A DNA stretch of 64,000 nt from Ruminococcus flavefaciens AE3010 (GTDB taxonomy: Bacteria; Bacillota; Clostridia; Oscillospirales; Ruminococcaceae), in the NCBI RefSeq assembly GCF_000526795.1, contig NZ_JAGT01000001.1:1945001-2009000 (forward strand), given 5' to 3'. A model generated the notes under the pieces. The model saw nothing but the letters and a program-made list of their open reading frames with translations, had not been told where the DNA came from and made no database searches. This document shows positions 8,919 through 16,955 of the stretch, piece by piece (position 1 is the first letter of the stretch; the number at the start of each line of letters is the position of its first letter). Position numbers and translations under genes: made by a program.

Positions 8919-9710
8919 ATGAGAAATATATCCGAAAAACAGCGTATCGTCATAAAGCTGGGTACCTCTACCCTGGCTCACAAGACGGGCAAGCTCAATA
9001 TACGCCGCATGACCAATCTGGTCCGCGTTATATCCGACCTGCACAACTCGGGCCGTGAGATAATCATGGTATCCTCGGGAGCTGTTGGACTGGGCGCAGG
9101 TAAGCTTGGACTTCCCGAAAAGCCCAAGGACACCAAGACCAAGCAGGCTGTTGCCGCTATCGGTCAGTGTGAGCTCATGCACGTATACGACGATATGTTT
9201 GCTAAATACAGCGTCACCGTGGCGCAGATTCTGCTCACCAAGACCATAATCAATAACCCCAACCACTGCGAGAACTTCATGAATACCGTGGAAAAGCTGG
9301 TGGGTATGGACGTTATCCCCATAGTCAACGAAAACGATACCATTGCTATAGATGAGCTGGAGCTTGAAATTGGCGAGAATGACTCCCTTTCCGCTCTTGT
9401 TGCGGAGCTGTCCCGTGCAGACCTTCTGCTGATACTCTCCGACATCGACTCTCTCTATGACGACGACCCCCGCACGAATCCCGACGCCAAGCCAATACCG
9501 CTGGTTGAGAAGATAACTCCCGAGATAGAGGCTATGGCAGGAGGCGCAGGAACAAGTCTGGGAACAGGCGGCATGTCCACAAAGATAACTGCCGCTAAAA
9601 TAGCTACAAATGCAGGCATCGACATGATAATCATGAACGGAAAAGACCCCGAAAAGCTTTACGATCTCTTTGAGGACAAGGAGATAGGTACGCTTTTCAA
9701 GGCTCAGTAA
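8919..9710 (+). CDS. proB: Glutamate 5-kinase
   Basis: A 263-residue amino-acid kinase that phosphorylates L-glutamate to gamma-glutamyl phosphate, the first step of proline synthesis. The ATG at 8919 (MRNISEKQRIVIKLGTST) is chosen over an upstream in-frame start that overlaps the dehydrogenase. Visible motifs are VIKLGTSTLA (11-20), VSSGAVGLG, the aspartate-rich SDIDSLYDDDPR loop and GTGGMSTK. The C-terminal PUA domain of the longer E. coli enzyme is absent, as in many Firmicutes forms. It is followed after 11 bp by a dCMP deaminase and then proA. Confidence 0.95.
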   Translation: MRNISEKQRIVIKLGTSTLAHKTGKLNIRRMTNLVRVISDLHNSGREIIMVSSGAVGLGAGKLGLPEKPKDTKTKQAVAAIGQCELMHVYDDMFAKYSVTVAQILLTKTIINNPNHCENFMNTVEKLVGMDVIPIVNENDTIAIDELELEIGENDSLSALVAELSRADLLLILSDIDSLYDDDPRTNPDAKPIPLVEKITPEIEAMAGGAGTSLGTGGMSTKITAAKIATNAGIDMIIMNGKDPEKLYDLFEDKEIGTLFKAQ

Positions 9711-9721
9711 GGAATACAGCC

Positions 9722-10210
9722 ATGGTCATATCAAAGGGCGCAGAGCGCGTTTCAAAAGTCGATACTTATCTCAACTGCGCCGAGGTCTTCGCCTACAGAA
9801 GCACCTGTCTCAAAAGGAAGTACGGCGCTGTCATAGTAAAGAACGACGCTGTTATCTCTACAGGCTACAACGGCTCTCCCCGTGGAACGGAGAACTGCTG
9901 CGACAGAGGCGAATGTCCGAGGATAGCCCGCGATATGCATCAGGGAGACGGCTACGGAATGTGCAGAGCTGTACACGCAGAGGCAAACGCCCTGCTGAAC
10001 TGCTCCCGTGAGCAAACCGTGGGGGCTGACCTGTATCTGACGGGAGTTAATCCCGCGGACGGCTCCATACACAGAGCAAAGCCCTGTCCCATATGTGCAA
10101 GGCATATCATACAGGCAGGCATAAGGAACGTTTATCTCCGTCAGAGCGACAAGGCTGATGACTATACAGTTATTCCTGCCGCAGAGCTGGAATGGTTCAA
10201 GACCGAATAA
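9722..10210 (+). CDS. Deoxycytidylate (dCMP) deaminase
   Basis: A 162-residue zinc deaminase. His85-Ala-Glu87 (HAEANA) and PCPIC with Cys122 and Cys125 form the zinc and catalytic site, and GYNGSPRG plus the insert with Cys59, Cys60 and Cys65 are typical of the dCMP deaminase/ComEB group. It converts dCMP to dUMP for thymidylate synthesis. It lies between proB and proA, only 11 bp after proB and 77 bp before proA, so it is probably in the same transcript even though the pathways are unrelated. Confidence 0.93.
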   Translation: MVISKGAERVSKVDTYLNCAEVFAYRSTCLKRKYGAVIVKNDAVISTGYNGSPRGTENCCDRGECPRIARDMHQGDGYGMCRAVHAEANALLNCSREQTVGADLYLTGVNPADGSIHRAKPCPICARHIIQAGIRNVYLRQSDKADDYTVIPAAELEWFKTE

Positions 10211-10287
10211 TACTGTAAATTGAAATAGGGAAGAAAATACTTTCCTAATTCGATCATTACAAGAATATACATACAAGAGGTGTAAAT

Positions 10288-11535
10288 ATGAGTTATACAG
10301 AGGAACTGGGAAAAAGAGCCAAGGCTGCCGAGGCAGCTGCGGCAGGCGCTTCAACTTCACAGAAAAATAACGCTCTCGCAGCTATATCAAAAGCTCTCCT
10401 TGCAAACAAGGAGCTTATAATCGCCGAGAATGCCAAGGATATCGCCGCTGCAAAGGCTAACGGCATGACCGAAGCAAAGCAGGACAGACTGAAGCTTGAC
10501 GTGAAGCGTATCGAGGGTATAGCCAAGGGCGTTGACGAGCTCATCGCACTGGCAGACCCTATCGGCGAGGTCATCGGCGGCGGCGTCCGTCCCAACGGCT
10601 TACAGATAATCAAGACAAGAGTACCTCTCGGAGTTATCGGCATTATCTTCGAGTCACGCCCCAATGTTACAGTTGACGCAGCTGCACTTTGCTTAAAGGC
10701 AGGCAACGTTGTTATACTGAAAGGCGGCAAGGAGGCTATAAACTCCAATATCTGCCTTGGTAACATAATGAGAAAAGCCATCGAGGAAGCAGGTCTCCCT
10801 GCTGATATGATACAGGTGGTTGACAAGACCGACCGTGAGACAACTACCGAGATAATGCGCCTCAACGGCTACGTTGACGTTATTATCCCCAGAGGAAGCG
10901 CAAACCTCATACAGGCTGTAGTCAAGAACGCTACAGTTCCTGTTATCGAAACAGGCGCAGGCAACTGCCACGTTTACGTTGACGCTTCCGCAGACCTTGA
11001 TATGGCTGTGGAGATAACCGACAACGCCAAAACACAGCGCCCTTCCGTATGCAACGCTATCGAGAGCCTTCTTGTACACAAGGACATCGCGGACAAGTTC
11101 CTGCCCCTCATAGCAGACCGCTTCAAGGAGCACAATGTAAAGCTCTACGGCTGCGACAGAACTATAGCTATCCTCGGTGATTCCGTGGAAAAGGCTACTG
11201 AAACGGAGTACGCAACGGAATTCAATGATTTCATCATCGCAATAAAGGTTGTGGACGATATCGACGAAGCTATCGCTCACATCAGAAAATACAGCACCAA
11301 GCATTCAGAGTGCATCGTTACAAGCTCCCTTGAAAACGCTCAGAAATTCCAGAGACAGGTGGACGCAGCAGCAGTATACGTAAACGCTTCCACTCGCTTC
11401 ACCGACGGCGGTGAATTCGGCTTCGGAGCAGAAATAGGCATTTCTACACAGAAGCTCCACGCAAGAGGTCCTATGGGGCTTACAGAACTTACCACAGTAA
11501 AATATCTGATAAACGGTAACGGTCAGATAAGATAA
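10288..11535 (+). CDS. proA: Gamma-glutamyl phosphate reductase
   Basis: A 415-residue NADPH-dependent enzyme of the aldehyde dehydrogenase superfamily that reduces gamma-glutamyl phosphate to glutamate semialdehyde, which cyclises towards proline. The ATG at 10288 follows AAGAGGTG. Cys255 in RPSVCNAIE is the catalytic cysteine, FESRPNVT (121-128) and PRGSANLI (201-208) are family motifs, and length matches bacterial ProA. It works with proB upstream; proC is not in the window. Confidence 0.96.
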   Translation: MSYTEELGKRAKAAEAAAAGASTSQKNNALAAISKALLANKELIIAENAKDIAAAKANGMTEAKQDRLKLDVKRIEGIAKGVDELIALADPIGEVIGGGVRPNGLQIIKTRVPLGVIGIIFESRPNVTVDAAALCLKAGNVVILKGGKEAINSNICLGNIMRKAIEEAGLPADMIQVVDKTDRETTTEIMRLNGYVDVIIPRGSANLIQAVVKNATVPVIETGAGNCHVYVDASADLDMAVEITDNAKTQRPSVCNAIESLLVHKDIADKFLPLIADRFKEHNVKLYGCDRTIAILGDSVEKATETEYATEFNDFIIAIKVVDDIDEAIAHIRKYSTKHSECIVTSSLENAQKFQRQVDAAAVYVNASTRFTDGGEFGFGAEIGISTQKLHARGPMGLTELTTVKYLINGNGQIR

Positions 11536-11568
11536 ATACAGCATTTTATTTGATTTTTGGAGGTCGAA

Positions 11569-13899
11569 ATGGCTATTAGAAAAGATCTTGACGATATGCT
11601 CAACAGCCTTATGGACGGCGGCGGAAGCAGCGGAAGCACTCCCGCAAGAAGCCATAATACTCCGAGAGCTGCAAGAAAAAGCAAATTCGACGACATGTCC
11701 GTCGATGACCTGCTCCACGCTCTCGAGGAGGAAAAGCACCATATAGAGGAACAGCCTGTTGTCCACGATGACACACCGCCTGCTGTATGGGAATTCGCTC
11801 CCCCGTCCAGAGATATCCCCATTTCCGAGCCTGTGTCCGAAGCACAGCCCGAGGAGGAGGAAGTACCTAATATTATCGCAGAGGTAATGCATACAGAAGC
11901 TTCTGCGGAGGTAACAAGGGTGTTTGACACAGTTCCCATGCCGGATGAGCTGCCAAAGCCCGTCAAGAAAAAGAAGATAGTTATAACAGGCGAACTGCCC
12001 GACTACGAAGCGCTCCGCCGCGAAGAACAGGAGCGTGAAAAGCAGGCTGCACGGACTGCCGAGGTCGCTGCTGAGGAGGCTCACGCCGCTGAAAGAGCAA
12101 GAAGAGCTGCCGAGGCTGCCGCCGAGAGACAGCGCCTTATGGAAGAGGCTGAGCAGAGACGTCTGGCAAAAGAGGCTGAGGAAGCCGAGCGCCAGCGCCG
12201 CATTGCGGAGGCTGCTGAACAGGCACGTCTTGCGGAAGAAGCCGAAAGACAGCGCCGTATCGCTCAGATAGAGGCTGAAAAGCAGCGCAAGGCTGAGGAA
12301 ATGGCAATGCAGGCACGTCTTGCAGAGGAAGCCGAGCAGCGCAAACAGGCTGAGGAAGCTGAAAAGCAGCGTCAGATCGAGGAAATGCGCCGTCTTGCGG
12401 AAGAAGCCGAGACCAGAACAGCCGAGCCCGTTTCTCTTGCTGAGGAGATAATCGCAAACTCTTCCGCTGCCGAGAACGAAGTTGATTCAGCTATCGAAGC
12501 TCTGGGCGAAGCAGCAGAAGCTCCCGCAGAGATTCTCGAGGAAGCCGCTGAGGAAGCTGAAAAGCCCAAGAAGATGGGCTTCTTCAAGAAGCTTATAAAC
12601 AAGGGCAAGGAAGAAGAAAAGCCCGAGCACGAAACGGAGACAGCTCCCGAGGAGGGGCTCTTTGAGAGCGACGACAGCGCAGTTTCCGCTACAGACCTTA
12701 TCGACGCAGCTATTGCTGCCATAAATCATCCCGACGAGAATGTCACTGCCGAGGAATACAGCGATCCGGTGGGCAATATGCTGGATAATATCCGCGAGGA
12801 CGCTGCCGAGGCTATTGCTGATATAAATACTTCAAAGACTGCCGAGAAGCTTGTCCTCACCGACGAGGACATCATCAACGGTCTTACTCCCGACCTGAAG
12901 GAGCGATTTGACGCCCTCTCTCCAGACAAGCAGAGACAGGTCATAGACATGAGAAGATCACAGCTGGGCGCTGTAGCTCCCGACGCTGTGGACGAGGCTA
13001 TAAACGCCGCTGAGGAAGCTCCCGCAGCAGTTGACGAATATGAGGAGGCTGTCAACGCCGAGACCATGTTCGAGGCTGAGGAAGCCGCCGAGGAAACAGC
13101 TCAGGAGACCGCCGAGGAAGCTCCAAAGGCTGAGTCGCCTGCCGAAAAGCCACGAAAGTCCGAGTCCACCTTTGCAAAGATACTGGACGAGGATCCTGCT
13201 GAGCTCATTGCACAGCGCAGCGAACACGTTGAAAGCTCAGTATCAGAGGTTACCGATACGCCGAAGAAGAAGCGCCTTTACACCCTGCTTGGCGTAGTCC
13301 TCACAGCCTTTGCCGTGATCGGCATCATCGCTACTATCGCAAAGGGCATAGGCTTCGCTAAGAGCTTCACATCGGGCGAGGTCAAGAAGGACAGCTTCAC
13401 ACAGATGATCTACCCTGCGGCTATCATGGATATAGAGCCATTCAGCGATCCCTCACAGCTCACATCGGAGCAGATAATCACGGCTACCATATGGTCTGTC
13501 ATCATGGACGACAACAAGGTATCAAAGTACGATCCAACCCTTGATACTATAAGTATCCCCGATGTTGACGTGGAGAAGTACGCAGTTGAGCTCTTCGGCT
13601 CAAATATCCCCGCATTTGAACATGCTACCGTTGGTCCTGTGGAGTCCAGATTCTACTACTCCGACGGCGCTTATAACGTAAAGGTAAAGACTATCACCCA
13701 CACATACGCTCCCGAGATAAAGTCCATTACCAAGAACGGCAGCGAGTATACTCTCACTGTTGACTATATCGCAGAGCTTCCCCAGTGGATGGAAAAGACC
13801 GTTTCCAAGCAGGCTGAGTACAAGCTTATCGAAAAAGACGACGGTACATTCCAGTACAGCTCAATGAAGATTCTCTCGGTAAACAGCGGTAATCTTTAA
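11569..13899 (+). CDS. Glu/Ala-rich coiled-coil single-pass membrane protein
   Basis: A 776-residue protein; the ATG at 11569 follows GGAGG by five bases, so a TTG start 12 bp upstream is rejected. Residues 1-145 are low-complexity with a phospho-like motif set (KFDDMSVDDLLHALEEEK). Residues 146-300 are a long charged coiled coil built of EEAERQRR-type repeats, and 300-560 are acidic and Ala-rich. One membrane segment lies at about 572-592 (TLLGVVLTAFAVIGIIATIA), leaving a C-terminal extracellular domain of about 180 residues. I do not recognise that domain. The topology (large cytoplasmic coiled coil, outside sensor or anchor) and its place upstream of the PASTA pseudokinase suggest a cell-envelope role, which is inference. 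A terminator follows. Confidence 0.75.
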   Translation: MAIRKDLDDMLNSLMDGGGSSGSTPARSHNTPRAARKSKFDDMSVDDLLHALEEEKHHIEEQPVVHDDTPPAVWEFAPPSRDIPISEPVSEAQPEEEEVPNIIAEVMHTEASAEVTRVFDTVPMPDELPKPVKKKKIVITGELPDYEALRREEQEREKQAARTAEVAAEEAHAAERARRAAEAAAERQRLMEEAEQRRLAKEAEEAERQRRIAEAAEQARLAEEAERQRRIAQIEAEKQRKAEEMAMQARLAEEAEQRKQAEEAEKQRQIEEMRRLAEEAETRTAEPVSLAEEIIANSSAAENEVDSAIEALGEAAEAPAEILEEAAEEAEKPKKMGFFKKLINKGKEEEKPEHETETAPEEGLFESDDSAVSATDLIDAAIAAINHPDENVTAEEYSDPVGNMLDNIREDAAEAIADINTSKTAEKLVLTDEDIINGLTPDLKERFDALSPDKQRQVIDMRRSQLGAVAPDAVDEAINAAEEAPAAVDEYEEAVNAETMFEAEEAAEETAQETAEEAPKAESPAEKPRKSESTFAKILDEDPAELIAQRSEHVESSVSEVTDTPKKKRLYTLLGVVLTAFAVIGIIATIAKGIGFAKSFTSGEVKKDSFTQMIYPAAIMDIEPFSDPSQLTSEQIITATIWSVIMDDNKVSKYDPTLDTISIPDVDVEKYAVELFGSNIPAFEHATVGPVESRFYYSDGAYNVKVKTITHTYAPEIKSITKNGSEYTLTVDYIAELPQWMEKTVSKQAEYKLIEKDDGTFQYSSMKILSVNSGNL

Positions 13900-13906
13900 T
13901 AACATC

Positions 13907-13937
13907 AAAGCCACGGTACACTGTACTGTGGCTTTTT
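13907..13937 (+). terminator. Rho-independent terminator
   Basis: AAAGCCAC / GTGGCTTT stem with an inner GTACA-CTG-TAC extension and T6. It closes the run that begins at 7606. Confidence 0.85.
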
Positions 13938-14356
13938 TAATTCATAATTCATAATGCATAATTATTTTGTCGCTTGCGTGGACGAATTACGAATGACTAT
14001 CTGTAGGGAACGGCGCCCAACAGGCGCCGCTCCTGTTAGGAGCGCCTTCGTAATATTTCGCTGTTCTCTGAAAACTGTGAACAACGACCAGAGGTGACTC
14101 CCCATAAAATGGGGAGATGTCAGCAAAGCTGACAGAGGGGACGGGCTGGTTAAGCCTGCCTCCGGACTCCGCCAAAGGAACACAGTCCCTTTGGAATCCC
14201 GTTCATATTCTCAGCAAGCTATATCAACAAAAACCATACTACTTTCTATTCACTACTCACTAACCACTAATTATTACAAATAAGAAAATTCTCCCATGAA
14301 ATTATTACAAAAAAAATACAAATTCACAGTATCTCAGATTATTCATCAACAAACAG
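13938..14356. repeat. Inverted, truncated MITE-like copy and word repeats
   Basis: From about 13999 to 14225 the reverse strand matches the elements at 16518 and 63457: it has the ATGAACGGGATTCCAAAGGG module, the CCAAAGG...CCTTTGG hairpin, the CTCCCC...GGGGAG and GTCAGC...GCTGAC hairpins, and the GGAGCG/CGCTCC module. The 14-bp terminal repeats are missing. ATTCATAATTCATAATGCATAA words precede it. No gene is seen. Confidence 0.75.
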
Positions 14357-14385
14357 TTGACAATTTCTGTTTTTCTTGCTAAAAT
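14357..14385 (+). promoter_or_regulatory. Promoter for the pseudokinase gene
   Basis: TTGACA (14357-14362), 17 bp, TAAAAT (14380-14385), with TGC just before the -10 (extended -10). Confidence 0.75.
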
Positions 14386-14436
14386 AGATATGATGCCTAT
14401 TTTGTGCATTGACTACTTTTAGGAGGAGGAACTGCT

Positions 14437-16437
14437 TTGGGAGATAGTAAGTTTTGCAACAGATGCATGGAAAAATATGACGATTCTATGCACGTTTGTC
14501 CGTCCTGCGGATACGTGGAAACAGATGAACATAACCCCATGTATGTCCCACCAGGTACGATACTCCATAGCAAATACCTCTGCGGTGTTCTTCTGGAATA
14601 CAACGGCGAGGGCGCGACCTATATCGGCGCTGATACAACTACAGGCAAAAAGGTGCTCATAAGAGAGTATATGCCTATAAACCTCTGCACCCGTGTCAAG
14701 AATAAGGCTATAATCAGCGTAAACTACAACAACCTTGCCAAGTACAAGGCGTTTATGGCTGAGTATACCGAGCTCAACAAGTCTCTTGCGAGACTCCGCA
14801 GCAATCCGAATATACCGCCTGTGCTGGATATGTTCGCCGAGAACAACACCACATATACCATTTTTGAATACATCGAAGGCGTTAAGATGCTGGATTACCT
14901 CAAGGAAAATGCAGGTGAGCTCAGCTGGGAACAGGTCGCTAAGATATTCCCTCCTCTGTTCACTACCATCGGCATTCTCCATAACGCAGGCATAATCCAC
15001 CGCGCTATCAGCCCTGATACAGTCTATATCAACGACAAGGGCGAGCTGAAACTCTTCGGCTTCTGCGTTTCAGCTGTCAGAACTGCAAATGCAGGTCTGG
15101 AATACGAGCTCTTCAAGGGCTACGCAGCTCCCGAGCAGTATTCCGCAAGCAGCAGCAGCCGTCAGGGTTCATGGACGGACGTTTACGGCGTCTGTGCGCT
15201 CCTTTACAGAGCTCTCACAGGCTGTATGCCCGTTGACTCAATGAGCCGACAGACCCACGACGACCTTCACGAGCCTCATATGCTTGATTCACGTATCCCA
15301 CGCCATGTGTCAAGAGTCATCATGGAGGGCATGAATCTAAACGGCAGAGACCGTATACAGACTATCACCGAGCTTGTTACAAAGCTCTTTGAACAGCCTG
15401 CTGAGGACGAGGAGGAAGAGCTTGACAATACAAGCACCGTTCTTCTCGGCAGCGGTATCGGCAATAATACAGCAGCTTCCGCTCTGCATGAATCTGCTCC
15501 ACAGCCTGTATATCAACAGGAAAATCCCCAGAACGTCATTCACGAGCGCAGCGCTCCCGTATACAAGAAGCCCCGCCGCGATGACAGCTACAGCTATGAA
15601 AAGGTAAATACAGTTGACAGGATAAAGGTACCAATAATCGTTGCTCTCCTGTTCTTAGCTATTATGATGATACTGGGCGTCATCTTCTACAAGCTGATAG
15701 TTCCCCCGGAGGATGAGACAACTGTCCAGAGCAGCCGACGCTCATCGTCCATATCGGATAACATCGTCCAGAGCACCACGAATTCCTCAAAGGACAAAAA
15801 CGTGGAAATGCCGAACCTTGTCAAGCAGTTCTATACCTTGTCCAAGGATAAGTACAAGGACGAATTCGTTCTCGATGCTGATTTTGAATACAACAACGAT
15901 TACGATAACGACGTTATCTTTGAACAGAGCGTTAAGGCAGGCGAGAAGATCGCTCAGGGCGACGTTATAAAGATAAAGGTCAGCAAGGGCAAGGAGACTG
16001 CTACTATCCCCGATTATCAGGGACTCACCGTAGAGCAGTACAAGAACGCTCTTGATACAGCAGGTATCCACGACCATAACTACCAGTTCGTCGAGTCCAA
16101 GAACTACTACGGCAAGGCAAATACTATCATTGAATTACAGGTGGACGGCAAGGTGGTAACACCTAACTCCACATTCAATAACAAGAGCGGCAAAAAGCTG
16201 ACGGTTTATTACGCTTCCTCAAGTGCGTCAGTACAGCAGACAACAGCTGCACAGGCAACGGAAGCACCTACAACTACCGCAGCAGCGGTCACAACTCAGG
16301 CTCCGCAGCCTACAACACAGGCTCCGACAGATCCGCCCGAGCCCATCACAAATCCGCCTGAGCCAATTACCAATCCACCCGAGCCGACAGAGCCGCCTGC
16401 TGAACAGCAGCAGCCTGCGGAAAACAACGGCGAATAA
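14437..16437 (+). CDS. Zinc-ribbon / kinase-fold / PASTA membrane protein (predicted pseudokinase)
   Basis: A 666-residue protein with a TTG start directly after AGGAGGAGG. Domains in order: a CxxC...CxxC zinc ribbon (Cys7, Cys10, Cys21, Cys24); a Ser/Thr-kinase fold (about 40-310); one membrane helix (about 398-420); two PASTA-like repeats (about 448-600); and a Thr/Pro-rich tail with PPEPITN repeats. PASTA kinases sense cell-wall fragments outside and phosphorylate division and wall proteins. Here the catalytic residues are altered: the VAIK lysine is Arg76 (VLIREY), HRD is HRA (188-190), the following Asn is Thr195, and DFG is GFC (208-210), while the APE motif (231-233) remains. It is therefore most likely a pseudokinase or scaffold. 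Gene context: the coiled-coil membrane protein lies upstream, and a terminator follows. Confidence 0.88.
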   Translation: MGDSKFCNRCMEKYDDSMHVCPSCGYVETDEHNPMYVPPGTILHSKYLCGVLLEYNGEGATYIGADTTTGKKVLIREYMPINLCTRVKNKAIISVNYNNLAKYKAFMAEYTELNKSLARLRSNPNIPPVLDMFAENNTTYTIFEYIEGVKMLDYLKENAGELSWEQVAKIFPPLFTTIGILHNAGIIHRAISPDTVYINDKGELKLFGFCVSAVRTANAGLEYELFKGYAAPEQYSASSSSRQGSWTDVYGVCALLYRALTGCMPVDSMSRQTHDDLHEPHMLDSRIPRHVSRVIMEGMNLNGRDRIQTITELVTKLFEQPAEDEEEELDNTSTVLLGSGIGNNTAASALHESAPQPVYQQENPQNVIHERSAPVYKKPRRDDSYSYEKVNTVDRIKVPIIVALLFLAIMMILGVIFYKLIVPPEDETTVQSSRRSSSISDNIVQSTTNSSKDKNVEMPNLVKQFYTLSKDKYKDEFVLDADFEYNNDYDNDVIFEQSVKAGEKIAQGDVIKIKVSKGKETATIPDYQGLTVEQYKNALDTAGIHDHNYQFVESKNYYGKANTIIELQVDGKVVTPNSTFNNKSGKKLTVYYASSSASVQQTTAAQATEAPTTTAAAVTTQAPQPTTQAPTDPPEPITNPPEPITNPPEPTEPPAEQQQPAENNGE

Positions 16438-16469
16438 CAGCATAAGACAAATACCTATATATAAGTTTT

Positions 16470-16510
16470 GCCCCGAAGTGTTCACATGCACTTCGGGGCT
16501 TTATCTTTTT
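16470..16510 (+). terminator. Rho-independent terminator
   Basis: GCCCCGAAGTG / CACTTCGGGGC stem, 8-nt loop, then TTTATCTTTTT. Confidence 0.9.
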
Positions 16511-16517
16511 GCCGAGA

Positions 16518-16955
16518 TAAATCATAATTTAACATAATAACGTCCTGAGGATATGAACGGGATTCCAAAGGGACTGTGTTCCTTTGGCAGAGTCCAGAGG
16601 CAGCGCCTCTGGTCGCTGTTCCCAGCTTTTAAAGAACAGCGAAACTTTACGAAGGCGCTCCTAACAGGAGCGACGACCCTCTGCCCTTCGGGCATCTCCC
16701 TATACTATAGGGAGTCACCGCATGGGTGAATCCCGAAAACAATCCAGTGAATTGTTTTCGGGAGAGGGTGACTCCCCACGGGGTGGGGAGATGTCGCAGC
16801 GCGACAGAGGGGACGGACCCGATTAGGGGGTCCTGCAAGAGAGGGCGTCCCTTAATGTTTTTCGGAAAACGTCCCTACCAAACGGGACGTCGAGACGCCG
16901 TCCCCTACATTTCGGGCGGATAATATCCGCCCCTACAAACGTAAATTATGATTTA
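16518..16955. mobile_element. MITE-like element, copy A (438 bp)
   Basis: Bounded by perfect 14-bp inverted repeats TAAATCATAATTTA (16518-16531) and TAAATTATGATTTA (16942-16955), each beginning or ending in TA, as in elements that duplicate a TA target. The interior is a chain of hairpins and encodes no transposase; a 65-codon open frame inside is a by-product of the repeat. Its right end supplies the last seven codons and the stop of the pectate lyase gene. Full-length relatives lie at 46507 and 48268. It could be an IS630/mariner-type MITE, but that is inferred from the TA ends only. Confidence 0.8.

Noticed and set aside
11557..11568. TTG start for the coiled-coil protein
   Set aside because: It lies before the GGAGG site that serves the ATG at 11569.
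16726..16923. 65-codon open frame repeated at 48533-48730, and in shorter form at 46542-46736
   Set aside because: It is conserved only because it lies inside copies of the MITE-like element; no ribosome site, and it spans hairpins, giving a biased peptide.
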